From assembly GCA_021827145.1 (NCBI GenBank), contig JAKAXK010000010.1, positions 1-40,412 on the forward strand: a stretch of 40,412 bases of DNA, read 5' to 3'. The notes below the pieces were generated by a model. The model ran no database searches and was not told the origin of the DNA. It was given only the letters and a program-made list of their open reading frames with translations. The position numbers and the translations under genes are program-made. Positions 32,726 to 40,412 of the stretch are shown here, piece after piece. This DNA comes from Pseudomonadota bacterium (lineage in GTDB: Bacteria > Pseudomonadota > Gammaproteobacteria > Acidiferrobacterales > Acidiferrobacteraceae). The number at the start of each line of letters is the position of its first letter. Within the stretch, counting starts at the first letter, position 1.

Positions 32726-33700
32726 TCAAGTCTGTCCGATCGGAAAGGCCAGGACTTCGTCGATGTGTGTGGCGTCCAGGGCCAGCATCAGGACTCGGTC
32801 GAAACCGAGTGCGCAGCCCGCGCAGTCAGGGAAATCACCCTCAGCGAGCGCCGCCAGCAGCTGCTCGTCTTGCGCGATCGCCGGTAGTCCTCGCGCGCGC
32901 CTCTTGCGGGCCTCCGCGGCGAACCGTGCGGCGTATTCGTCTCGGTTCGCCTCTTCATGGAACCCATTGGCCAGTTCCAGCGCCCCGCAGTAGATCTCGA
33001 AGCGGTCCGCGAGCCCCTCTGGATTGATGCGCGCAAGGGCCGCCTGGCTTGCCGGGTAGTCCATGATCACGGTCAGACTATCAGTCGGGAAGTGCGGGGC
33101 CACGGCATGGCTCATGAGGAGATCCAAGAGGGCATCCCGATCGTTCAGGGTCAATGCGCGCGTCGAGGGGAGGTGTGCGTGCGCGCATTCCCGCAGGCGC
33201 TTGCTGGGATCGTCGATCGGGTCGATACCCAGTCTATCGCGAAAGGCCTGGCGGAAGCTCATGAGGCGCGCCTCGGACGTCAGGGATGGGACGAGTCGCG
33301 CGATCAAGGCGCAGGCCTCTTCTATGAGGCGCCGGTGGTCGTAGCCCACGCCATACCACTCCACGAGCGTGAACTCGGGGTTATGGAAGCGCCCCGCTTC
33401 GCCCTGGCGAAAGGCCTTCGTGACCTGAAAGATCGACCCGCTGCCGCTCGCCAGCAGACGCTTCATGGCGTATTCCGGCGAGGTCTGGAGATAAAGGCAG
33501 CCATAGAGCGGGTCGCGCAGGGCAAACTGGGCGAGTTGGGCATCGGCTGCCCCCGCGCGCCCGAGCACCGGCGTTTCGACCTCCAGATAGCCGCGCCCCG
33601 CGAAGAAGGCGCGCACCTGCGTAAGGAGCGCGGCGCGGCCGCGCAGCGCGCCGAGCCGGTCTTCGTGCCTCGCTTGACCGTTATTCCTTGGCGCGGGCAA
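32726..33700 (-). CDS. epmA: EF-P--(R)-beta-lysine ligase
   Basis: A 324-residue class II lysyl-tRNA synthetase paralogue lacking the anticodon-binding domain. It ligates (R)-beta-lysine to EF-P. Motif 2 lies at [20 protein letters not shown], motif 3 at [10 protein letters not shown], and the amino-acid pocket contains [11 protein letters not shown]. The likely start is a TTG overlapping the last 20 bases of efp, the only start giving the usual length (E. coli 325), so translation is coupled to efp. Its substrate protein is directly upstream and its beta-lysine supplier EpmB is divergent from efp. Confidence 0.95.
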   Translation of the reverse strand: MPAPRNNGQARHEDRLGALRGRAALLTQVRAFFAGRGYLEVETPVLGRAGAADAQLAQFALRDPLYGCLYLQTSPEYAMKRLLASGSGSIFQVTKAFRQGEAGRFHNPEFTLVEWYGVGYDHRRLIEEACALIARLVPSLTSEARLMSFRQAFRDRLGIDPIDDPSKRLRECAHAHLPSTRALTLNDRDALLDLLMSHAVAPHFPTDSLTVIMDYPASQAALARINPEGLADRFEIYCGALELANGFHEEANRDEYAARFAAEARKRRARGLPAIAQDEQLLAALAEGDFPDCAGCALGFDRVLMLALDATHIDEVLAFPIGQT

Positions 33701-34250
33701 TGTATTCGCCGGTTTGGGTGTTGACCTTCAGGCTGTCACCCACGTTGATGAAAAGCGGTACGCGCACCACCGCGCCCGTCTCCAGGGTCGCCGGTTTACC
33801 GCCGCCGCCGCTCGTGTCGCCGCGCACCCCAGGGTCGGTGTCCGCGACCTTGAGAACGACATGGACCGGCGGCTCGACGCTGAGCGGTACGCCATTCCAT
33901 AGTGTCACGAGACACAGGGCTTGTTCCTTCAGCCACTTGGCCGAGTCGCCCACGGCGGTCTTGTCGGCCCCGAGCTGCTCATAGGTCTCGGGCGACATGA
34001 AATACCAGAACTCGCCGTCACTGTAGAGGTATTGCATCTCCACATCGACGACATCGGCGCCCTCCACGGTATCGCCAGATTTGAACGTGCGCTCGACGAC
34101 CCGTCCGGTCTTCAGGTTACGGATTCTGACGCGATTGAAGGCTTGGCCCTTGCCGGGTTTCACGAACTCGTTCTCGATGATAGAGCAGGGGTCGGAGTCC
34201 AGCATGATCTTGAGGCCGTTTTTGAATTCGTTGGTGCTATAGGTGCTCAT
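33681..34250 (-). CDS. efp: Translation elongation factor P
   Basis: A 189-residue three-domain elongation factor that relieves ribosome stalling at polyproline. It begins [18 protein letters not shown]. The modified lysine is in the loop [10 protein letters not shown] at position 34. The C-terminal signature region runs through [16 protein letters not shown] and [10 protein letters not shown]. Another ATG lies 6 bases upstream, but the chosen one aligns with known EF-P starts. The 75 bases separating it from epmB must hold divergent promoters. Confidence 0.97.
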   Translation of the reverse strand: MSTYSTNEFKNGLKIMLDSDPCSIIENEFVKPGKGQAFNRVRIRNLKTGRVVERTFKSGDTVEGADVVDVEMQYLYSDGEFWYFMSPETYEQLGADKTAVGDSAKWLKEQALCLVTLWNGVPLSVEPPVHVVLKVADTDPGVRGDTSGGGGKPATLETGAVVRVPLFINVGDSLKVNTQTGEYIARAKE

Positions 34251-34325
34251 CGTCATCTCGGGTTTGAATGGAGTCTGGCCGGCATCCCTTGCCTTTTGTG
34301 GGCCGAACACGGACAGTGCGCGCCT

Positions 34326-35357
34326 ATGATACATGGAACTCCTCAAGCGGGGCAGGCGCCCTGGCGGGCTGAGCTTGCCGCGGCTGTTTGCGATCCGGAA
34401 GAGCTGTTGCGGGCCCTGGGATTGCCTGCAGAGCTTCTTCCGGCGGCGCGCAGGGCCCATCGCCTGTTCCCGCTGCGCGTGCCGCGCGCCTATCTCGCGC
34501 GCATCATCCCAGGTGATCCGCAGGACCCCTTGCTGCGCCAAGTCTTGCCGCTCGACCTCGAGGAGCGGGTCGTGCCCGGTGACGCCCGCGATCCGGTCGG
34601 CGATCTCGCCGCCCAGCTTGTGCCCGGCGTGCTCCACAAATATGAAGGCCGGGTGTTGTTGACCGCTACCGGCGCCTGCGCGATCCATTGCCGGTACTGC
34701 TTCCGTCGCCACTTTCCCTACGCGCAGGCCAATGCCGCGCGGGATCGGTGGCGGCCGGCTGTTGCCCATCTTGCCGCCGACCCGTCGATCCGGGAGGTGA
34801 TCTTGAGCGGTGGTGACCCTCTGACTTTGGGTGACGACAAGCTCGCCGATCTGACACGGGCCTTGGAGGAAGTGCCCCACATAAAGAGGTTGCGGCTCCA
34901 TACTCGCGTACCGGTCGTGATCCCCAGTCGCGTCGATGAGGCGCTCCTCGACTGGTTTGGCCGGATATCGCTTCCGGTTGTTATGGTGTTGCATGTCAAT
35001 CATGCCCGCGAAATCGATGAGGCGGTCGTAGGGGCGTGTACGCGCTTACGCAAGGCGGGGGTGACACTCTTGAACCAGGCGGTCTTGCTGGCCGGCGTGA
35101 ATGATGATGCCGATACCCTGACGCAGTTAAGCGAGCGCCTGTTCGAGGCCGGCGTCCTTCCGTATTACCTGCACATGCTCGATCGTGTTGCGGGGGCCGC
35201 ACATTTCGCGGTCGAGGAGACCTCGGCTACGGGGTTCCTGGACGTTCTGCGCGCGCGCCTTCCGGGCTATCTCGTTCCGCGTTTGGTGCGCGAGGAGGCG
35301 GGCGCCGCCGCCAAGCTCCCCGTGTTTGCGGTTGGCGTGGACGGCGGTTGTCGCTAA
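34326..35357 (+). CDS. epmB: Lysine 2,3-aminomutase for EF-P modification
   Basis: A 343-residue radical SAM enzyme converting (S)-alpha-lysine to (R)-beta-lysine, the same length as E. coli EpmB (342). The 4Fe-4S motif is [11 protein letters not shown]. Other family marks are [26 protein letters not shown] and [12 protein letters not shown]. It lacks the long termini of catabolic KamA, which supports the EF-P role together with the neighbouring efp and epmA. The frame is open further upstream but runs antisense through efp, so the ATG 75 bases beyond the efp start is used. Confidence 0.95.
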   Translation: MIHGTPQAGQAPWRAELAAAVCDPEELLRALGLPAELLPAARRAHRLFPLRVPRAYLARIIPGDPQDPLLRQVLPLDLEERVVPGDARDPVGDLAAQLVPGVLHKYEGRVLLTATGACAIHCRYCFRRHFPYAQANAARDRWRPAVAHLAADPSIREVILSGGDPLTLGDDKLADLTRALEEVPHIKRLRLHTRVPVVIPSRVDEALLDWFGRISLPVVMVLHVNHAREIDEAVVGACTRLRKAGVTLLNQAVLLAGVNDDADTLTQLSERLFEAGVLPYYLHMLDRVAGAAHFAVEETSATGFLDVLRARLPGYLVPRLVREEAGAAAKLPVFAVGVDGGCR

Positions 35358-35393
35358 AGTAGCCCATTGCGCGAATGGACGAGGCACGGCAGA

Positions 35394-36278
35394 GTGGCGA
35401 TCGGCGATTTGAATCTTTGGGATCCGGGGCTTGCGGGTCTTAGCATAGGGCTTGCGCTCGCCACCGCCTTTTTTCTTGGCATGGTGCACGGGGTGACGCC
35501 CGATGAGCACACCTGGCCCATCACCTTCAATTACGCCATCGGATCCTACTCGATCCGTGGCGGGCTCAGGGCGGGACTGCTGTTTTCACTCACCTTTACG
35601 GCTCAGCGGGCCATCGCCTCCGAACTCGCCTACTTCGCCATGACGAGCTTTCTTGTAGGTGCGCGTTGGAGTTTCGCGGTCTACCTCCTTGTGGGCATCG
35701 TCATGGCGGGCTCGGGGCTTTTTATATTACGCAAGGGGCGCATCCCGCACATCTTTCACAGTCACGCCCTCGAGCGCGAGGCGGCCGGCCAGGAGCCCGC
35801 GGCGCTACCTACCTATATGCCGCTCGTCCATGGTTTTCTTGCCGGTTGGGGGACCGGGGCGTTCGCGATCATCGTTTATACGGTCTTGGCCCCCGCTATG
35901 CCGAGCGCCTATTTCGGGTTCTTGCCGGGTCTCCTCTTTGGTTTGGGCACGACGCTTACGCAGATGCTGCTGGGCGCCTTGTTCGGCGGTTGGATGGCGC
36001 GACGCAAGCTGGACGAGAGGGCGCGGGTTTATGTGGCGCGCAAGATGGCGGGCCGCACCTTGACCGGTGGCGGCATGGGCTTCGTTTTCGTCGGCATCCT
36101 GGGACTCGCCGATCCGCGGCTTGCCTCGCTATCCATTGCGACCGGTCTGCACGTTCATAACCTCGCGCATGTGGGCATGGGCCTCATCCTGGTTGTGTTC
36201 GTGCTTGTGCCCGTGGCCGGCTATGCCTTCTGGAAGTCGGTCCACGAGGCACGAAGCTTGTTTTCCGCCACCCGCTGA
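35394..36278 (+). CDS. Polytopic membrane protein with HxxxxDxH motif
   Basis: A 294-residue protein with about six to seven hydrophobic helices. The first helix ends in GMVHGVTPDEHTW (His32, Asp37, His39), similar to the HxxxxDH or GxxHAxxPDH motifs of nickel/cobalt and UreH/NicO-type transporters. A cytoplasmic or periplasmic loop contains FHSHALERE, a second LVHGFLAGWGTGAF repeats the H-G pattern, and a final LHVHNLAHVGMGL adds more histidines. A transition-metal role is plausible but unproven. The GTG start has GAGG 9 bases upstream. It follows epmB by 36 bases but need not be linked to it. Confidence 0.72.
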   Translation: MAIGDLNLWDPGLAGLSIGLALATAFFLGMVHGVTPDEHTWPITFNYAIGSYSIRGGLRAGLLFSLTFTAQRAIASELAYFAMTSFLVGARWSFAVYLLVGIVMAGSGLFILRKGRIPHIFHSHALEREAAGQEPAALPTYMPLVHGFLAGWGTGAFAIIVYTVLAPAMPSAYFGFLPGLLFGLGTTLTQMLLGALFGGWMARRKLDERARVYVARKMAGRTLTGGGMGFVFVGILGLADPRLASLSIATGLHVHNLAHVGMGLILVVFVLVPVAGYAFWKSVHEARSLFSATR

Positions 36279-36289
36279 TCGCAGGAGGA

Positions 36290-36928
36290 TCAGTGCGTGG
36301 GCTGCGGCGTCACGCGCAGGTAAGGCTTGATCTCCCGGTACCCTTTTGGGAATTGGGCGGCCAGCGCCGCCTTGTCCTGGAGCGTGGGTGATATCACGAC
36401 GTCGTCGCCGCTACGCCAATTGGCGGGAGTCGCGACCTGGTATTTGTCGGTGAGCTGCAGGGAGTCGATGACCCGGAAGATCTCCCCGAACTCGCGTCCG
36501 GTGCTCGCCGGATAGGTGAGCGTGGCGCGGATTATCTTCTTTGGGTCGATGATAAACACCGATCGCACCGTGAGCGTGTCGTTTTGGTTGGGATGGATCA
36601 TATCGTAGAGCGAGGACACCTTGCGATCCTGATCGCCCAGGATCGGGAAATCGATGTGGGTCTTTTGGGTCTCGTCGATATCCTTGATCCAGTCCTTATG
36701 GGTGTCGACCGGATCGACGCTCACGGCAAGAACCTTTACGTCGCGGCGCTTGAACTCCTCCATGAGTTTTGATGCGCTGCCCAGTTCGGTCGTGCATACC
36801 GGGGTGTAGTCGGCGGGATGCGAAAACAGGACCGCCCAGTGCGGGCCGATCCACTTGTGGAAGGCAATCGGCCCTGTCGTGGAATCTTGAGTAAAGTCTG
36901 GCGCTATGTCACCGAGATGCAAGCTCAT
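36290..36928 (-). CDS. 1-Cys peroxiredoxin (Prx6 type)
   Basis: A 212-residue peroxidase. The active-site motif is [12 protein letters not shown] with peroxidatic Cys45; no other cysteine is present, so it is a 1-Cys enzyme needing an external reductant. The long C-terminal domain ([20 protein letters not shown]) is typical of Prx6. It reduces hydrogen peroxide or organic hydroperoxides in the cytoplasm. It is convergent with the membrane protein gene (11 bases apart) and divergent from the acylphosphatase. Confidence 0.96.
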   Translation of the reverse strand: MSLHLGDIAPDFTQDSTTGPIAFHKWIGPHWAVLFSHPADYTPVCTTELGSASKLMEEFKRRDVKVLAVSVDPVDTHKDWIKDIDETQKTHIDFPILGDQDRKVSSLYDMIHPNQNDTLTVRSVFIIDPKKIIRATLTYPASTGREFGEIFRVIDSLQLTDKYQVATPANWRSGDDVVISPTLQDKAALAAQFPKGYREIKPYLRVTPQPTH

Positions 36929-37017
36929 GGGAATTCTCCGTCGGTTGGATCAGGGGAAGGTCGTATGCGAGGATAGGCGCGAGGCGGCGGGGCGCGAAGA
37001 GTCTTAGGGAGGAGGAT

Positions 37018-37314
37018 ATGGTCTGCGTCCGATTGCGGGTCAGGGGTAGGGTCCAGGGGGTTGGCTTTCGCGCCTATGTCCGCGACCAGGCCCGCGGTTT
37101 GGGTGTGATGGGCTGGGTCCGCAATTGCGCGGATGGGTCGGTCGAGGTCCTGGCATGCGGGTCCGAGGCGGCAGTTGAGAGGCTCACGAAGTCGGTCTCC
37201 CAAGGTCCCGTCGGCGCACATGTCGCGCGCGTGGAACAGGGTGAACCCACGGACGCGCACGTCCCCGAGGGCTTCTCCGTGCGTTATGACGAAGAGGGGT
37301 ACGGGGACCCTTGA
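37018..37314 (+). CDS. acyP: Acylphosphatase
   Basis: A 98-residue alpha/beta protein. The catalytic arginine is in [12 protein letters not shown] (Arg18) and the catalytic asparagine in [12 protein letters not shown] (Asn36). It hydrolyses carboxyl-phosphate bonds such as in acetyl phosphate or 1,3-bisphosphoglycerate. GGGAGGAGG directly precedes the ATG. The length and fold are standard; the extra C-terminal acidic tail is short. Confidence 0.95.
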   Translation: MVCVRLRVRGRVQGVGFRAYVRDQARGLGVMGWVRNCADGSVEVLACGSEAAVERLTKSVSQGPVGAHVARVEQGEPTDAHVPEGFSVRYDEEGYGDP

Positions 37315-37443
37315 GCGACCGCGCTATGAATAACTCCGATGGCGGTGGGCCGGGGGCGAAGAAGGAGGCTCCGGCACGCAGTCCCTCATGACGGCAAGGC
37401 GCGCGGTCTTTGCCGTCGATGGCGCAGACGAGGAGGGAGTTCC

Positions 37444-38013
37444 TTACTGACGAAACCAGCGCGCGTGGAATACGCGGTAGACGCGGTCCGGGTAATAGGG
37501 CAGGCCATTGCTGCCGTTGTAGGCGGCGAGCGCGGCGAAGAGATCGCCCCGGTGGCGATTCAGGTAATGGCGAAGGATATGGCAGCCCATGCGCAGATTG
37601 GTGCGCACCCGAAAGAGGTTGGCGGCGGGCTCCCCCAGCTGCTTTTTCCAAAAGGGCATCACCTGCATGAGGCCGAGTGCCCCCTTGGGGGACACCGCAT
37701 AGGGGTTGAAGCCACTTTCCACTTGGATGACAGCCAGTACGATGCGCGGCCGCAGTCCCTCGCGCAGGGCCGCATAGCGGACGTCTTCGAGCAGCCGTAG
37801 GCGGAAGCGCTGCGCCGGAACGAGCGCCGATAGCCGTTGCGACATGTCGGCGAGCCAGACCTCGGCGGCATAGCGGTCGGGAAAGGCGTCGCGATGGATG
37901 GGGATATGGCCCCAAGGCCCCACCGCGGCCACGCCCGCGCGCGCGGCGAGCAGGGCGACGGCGAGTGCCAGCGTCTTAGCGCGCCAGTTTTTGGGCGATA
38001 AGGGTGCGCGCAT
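37444..38013 (-). CDS. Lytic transglycosylase, SLT domain
   Basis: A 189-residue exported muramidase-like protein. The signal segment is [18 protein letters not shown], cleaved near residue 30. The SLT domain carries the catalytic glutamate Glu99 in [14 protein letters not shown], followed by [12 protein letters not shown] and later LAAYNGS. It cleaves the MurNAc-GlcNAc bond of peptidoglycan forming anhydro-MurNAc. The ATG lies inside proS, a 38-base overlap; no better start exists before the signal peptide, so it is probably co-transcribed with proS. Confidence 0.92.
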   Translation of the reverse strand: MRAPLSPKNWRAKTLALAVALLAARAGVAAVGPWGHIPIHRDAFPDRYAAEVWLADMSQRLSALVPAQRFRLRLLEDVRYAALREGLRPRIVLAVIQVESGFNPYAVSPKGALGLMQVMPFWKKQLGEPAANLFRVRTNLRMGCHILRHYLNRHRGDLFAALAAYNGSNGLPYYPDRVYRVFHARWFRQ

Positions 38014-39676
38014 CGGCGATCGGCCAGTTTTGGGGTTCGGCGTCCGTGCGGCCTTTGTATTCGATGGTGCCCGCCTTCAGTCCGCGGTCACCGATCACCA
38101 GCCTATGCGGTATGCCGATTAGGTCGATGTCCCCGAACAGTACGCCCGGGCGTTCGTCGCGGTCATCCAGGAGAACGTCTATCCCGTCGGCGCGCAGATC
38201 GTCGTAAAGCGTCTGAGCCACCTGCGCCACCTCCGGGGACTTGTGGAGCCCTATGGGCACGATGGCGACGGTGAAGGGCGCGATGGGTGTCGGCCAGATG
38301 ATGCCGCGTTCGTCGTGGTTTTGCTCTATGGCGGCGGCCACGACTCGCGACACACCTATGCCATAGCAGCCCATGACGAAGGCCTGGGCGCGCCCGGCAT
38401 CATCCAGAAAGGTCGCCTTCATGCCGCTGCTGTACTTGGTTCCGAGCTGGAAGATGTGGCCCACCTCGATACCGCGGCCCCGCTCGAGGCTCGTGCCGCA
38501 TTGCAGGCAGGGGTCACCGGCTGCGACTTCGCGGAGATCGAAGGCCTGCGGCTCCGGAAGGTCGCGTCCCCAGTTCGCACCCGTGAGGTGCCGATCCTCA
38601 TGGTTCGCGCCGCATACGAAGTCGGAGAGGGCGAGGGCCTCGGGGTCGGCATAACCCGCAATGACGAGCCCTCGCGGTCCTGCCGCCCCCGGCACGCCGC
38701 CTGCGGCGCGGACCTCCGCGGGGCTTGCAAACGTCAAGGGGCTCAAGGCCTCCGGTACCTTGACGGCTTTGATCGGATTGATATCGCGATCGCCGCGTAC
38801 ATACAGGGCAATGGGGCCGCGCGTGCCACGAATGAAGAGCGTCTTCAGGACGCGGGTGGCGGGGACCGAGAGGACTTGTGCCACCTCCTCGACTGTGTGT
38901 GCGCTCCCCGTGTCCACTTCGGCAAGTGCGGCCGCAGCCGGGGCTCGCGGCGCGCCCGCAGCGCTTCGCGCGAGCTCCACATTGGCGGCGTAGTCGCAGG
39001 CCGGGCAGGTGATGATCGCATCTTCGCCCGTGTCGGCCAGCACATGGAACTCATGGGAGGCGTCGCCCCCTATACTGCCGGTGTCGGCGCGCACTGCCCG
39101 AAAACGCAGGCCGAGGCGTGTGAAGATGCGTTGGTAGGTCGCGTGCATGACCTCGTAGGTGGCCTCGAGGGACGCCTTGTCGGCATGGAAGGAGTAGGCG
39201 TCCTTCATGAGGAACTCGCGGGCGCGCATCACCCCGAAGCGCGGACGCACCTCATCGCGGAACTTGGTCTGGATCTGGTAGAAGGTCATGGGCAGCTGCC
39301 GATAACTTTTGATCTCGCGCCGCGCCAAATCGGTGATCACTTCTTCATGTGTGGGACCGAAGCAAAAAGACCGATCGTGGCGGTCGGTCAGGCGCAGGAG
39401 TTCAGGCCCATAGTGCTGCCAGCGCCCCGACTCCTCCCAGAGTTCGGCGGGCTGGACCGCAGGCATCAGGACTTCTTGGGCGCCGGCGCGGTTCATTTCC
39501 TCGCGCACGACCGCCTCCACCTTGCGCAGCACGCGCAGGCCCATGGGCAGCCATGTGTAGAGCCCCGAGGCCAACTTGCGAATCATGCCGGCGCGCAGCA
39601 TGAGGCGGTGGCTCACGATCTCCGCGTCCGCCGGGGTTTCCTTGAGAGTGGCAAGTAGTAGCGCCTGTGTCCGCAT
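37976..39676 (-). CDS. proS: Prolyl-tRNA synthetase
   Basis: A 566-residue class II enzyme of the bacterial long type. Motif 1 contains [26 protein letters not shown] and [20 protein letters not shown], motif 2 lies at [19 protein letters not shown], and motif 3 at [13 protein letters not shown]. Between motifs 2 and 3, around residues 220-400, is the YbaK-like editing insertion that removes misacylated alanine. AAGGA is about 13 bases before the ATG. Only the 3' end overlaps the lytic transglycosylase gene. Confidence 0.97.
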   Translation of the reverse strand: MRTQALLLATLKETPADAEIVSHRLMLRAGMIRKLASGLYTWLPMGLRVLRKVEAVVREEMNRAGAQEVLMPAVQPAELWEESGRWQHYGPELLRLTDRHDRSFCFGPTHEEVITDLARREIKSYRQLPMTFYQIQTKFRDEVRPRFGVMRAREFLMKDAYSFHADKASLEATYEVMHATYQRIFTRLGLRFRAVRADTGSIGGDASHEFHVLADTGEDAIITCPACDYAANVELARSAAGAPRAPAAAALAEVDTGSAHTVEEVAQVLSVPATRVLKTLFIRGTRGPIALYVRGDRDINPIKAVKVPEALSPLTFASPAEVRAAGGVPGAAGPRGLVIAGYADPEALALSDFVCGANHEDRHLTGANWGRDLPEPQAFDLREVAAGDPCLQCGTSLERGRGIEVGHIFQLGTKYSSGMKATFLDDAGRAQAFVMGCYGIGVSRVVAAAIEQNHDERGIIWPTPIAPFTVAIVPIGLHKSPEVAQVAQTLYDDLRADGIDVLLDDRDERPGVLFGDIDLIGIPHRLVIGDRGLKAGTIEYKGRTDAEPQNWPIADARTLIAQKLAR

Positions 39677-39826
39677 GGCTATACGAGTATCCTTAAGAGA
39701 GTGTTGTTTAAGGGGCGGCGCCTTCGGGCCCGATCCGCGCGCTGCCGCCCAGTGTCCATGATATACGAATCCGGCTGTGGGGACGGGGCTGGCCGTGGTT
39801 TGTGCCGGCGCCAGTCCTTGGGGCGC

Positions 39827-40411
39827 CTAGGCCGCTTGGGTTGGCCACAGATGGGCGGCCCCTCGTACACCGGAGGCGGCACCGTGGCGGGCGGGCACGA
39901 TGGGTGTCGTGAACTCATCGGTGAACGCGGCGCGTGCCAAGGCCTGCGGGACCAGCGCATAGAGTGCCTCCACCGCGCTCAAGCCCCCGCCTAGCACGAT
40001 CACATCGGGATCCAGGATATTGACCACGACGCCGAGCGCCCGCCCAAGCCGCGCGCTGTATTGTTCAAGTGCCGCCTGTGCGAGCGGGTCGTGTCCCGTG
40101 CGCGCCACGATCTCGGGGCCGGCAAACCCGTCTTGCCCGCCCAAGGCCCTGTAGCTTGCCGCGAAGCCGCCGCCCGATAGCAGGGTCTCCACGCATCCCG
40201 ACCGTCCGCAATAGCAAGGCGGGCCGTCGGCCTCGAGGGTGTTGTGCCCCCATTCGCCAGCGATGTGTTGCCGGCCCGGCCAGAGCGCGCCATCGATCAC
40301 GAGTCCTCCGCCGACACCGGTGCCGAGGATGACCGCGAACACGCACCGCAGGCCTTCGCCGGCCCCATCGCGGGCCTCGCTCAAGGCGAGGCAATTGGCA
40401 TCGTTCAGATC
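39827..40411 (-). CDS. ROK family sugar kinase (N-terminus outside window)
   Basis: The visible 194 codons begin DLNDANCLALSE, the catalytic-aspartate region of ROK kinases. VFAVILGTGVGGG is the phosphate loop. The zinc motif is CYCGRSGCVE with AGEWGHN before it, and NILDPDVIVLGGGLS is the C-terminal adenosine region. The similarity of the NDANC and PCYCG segments to E. coli Mak suggests a fructokinase, but N-acetylglucosamine kinase or glucokinase is also possible. About the first 100 residues are missing at the window edge. Confidence 0.9.
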   Translation of the reverse strand, partial: DLNDANCLALSEARDGAGEGLRCVFAVILGTGVGGGLVIDGALWPGRQHIAGEWGHNTLEADGPPCYCGRSGCVETLLSGGGFAASYRALGGQDGFAGPEIVARTGHDPLAQAALEQYSARLGRALGVVVNILDPDVIVLGGGLSAVEALYALVPQALARAAFTDEFTTPIVPARHGAASGVRGAAHLWPTQAA

Positions 40412-40412
40412 G

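Noticed and set aside
1-40412. CRISPR arrays, tRNA or rRNA genes, insertion sequences
   Set aside because: No regularly spaced direct repeats, no cloverleaf-compatible GTTCGAATC-type segment, no rRNA-like sequence, and no transposase gene apart from the transposase-like tail of the desaturase.

Overview
The window is a 40.4 kb stretch of a GC-rich, gene-dense bacterial chromosome. Several features point to a gammaproteobacterium: the full EF-P beta-lysylation set (efp, epmA, epmB), Hda, the apbC-dcd pair, the coaBC-dut-algC order beside radC, and the lipid A/Kdo dioxygenase KdoO. DsrE-type and DUF302 periplasmic proteins, an orphan molybdate/tungstate-binding protein and a formate dehydrogenase would suit a sulfur-oxidising chemolithotroph. 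That lifestyle is inference, and the species is not identified. I saw no tRNA, rRNA, CRISPR array, intact insertion sequence or prophage gene.

Layout. 1-2.2 kb: apbC (5' truncated) and a dCTP deaminase gene interrupted by an intein. 2.5-5.8 kb: Tat-exported oxyanion-binding protein, glutathione-independent formaldehyde dehydrogenase, and a DUF302-DsrE operon. 5.9-9.9 kb: algC, dut, coaBC and divergent radC. 9.9-13.3 kb: multi-cluster formate dehydrogenase with its DUF1641 partner. 13.5-16.9 kb: rpmB-rpmG, an HNH nuclease, a fatty acid desaturase, a small conserved protein and a Nudix hydrolase. 16.7-19.2 kb: ECF sigma factor, an anti-sigma factor carrying a periplasmic DsrE-like domain, and a beta-propeller lactonase-like protein. 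19.2-24.7 kb: purM-purN, a CDP-alcohol phosphatidyltransferase, a frameshifted membrane-protein gene, hda, wrbA and aspA. 24.9-28.8 kb: an inositol monophosphatase-family gene, tpm, kdoO, a NifU-like protein and small genes including an acyl-carrier-like protein. 28.9-31.6 kb: a response regulator with a degenerate GGDEF domain, 0.6 kb of apparently non-coding DNA and a DUF481 outer-membrane protein. 31.6-40.4 kb: an old yellow enzyme, epmA-efp/epmB, a histidine-rich membrane protein, 1-Cys peroxiredoxin, acylphosphatase, lytic transglycosylase, proS and a truncated ROK sugar kinase.

Connections. Dcd (dCTP to dUTP) and Dut (dUTP to dUMP) are consecutive steps to dTMP, and Dcd would need protein splicing first. 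Formaldehyde dehydrogenase and formate dehydrogenase could form a C1 oxidation route that needs Mo or W, for which a periplasmic binding protein is present. EpmB makes (R)-beta-lysine, and EpmA attaches it to EF-P.

The two most unusual loci are the intein placed exactly before the catalytic serine of Dcd, and the sigma/anti-sigma pair whose sensor is a DsrE-like domain. That domain shares a conserved cysteine and C-terminus with the free periplasmic DsrE protein at 4.9 kb.
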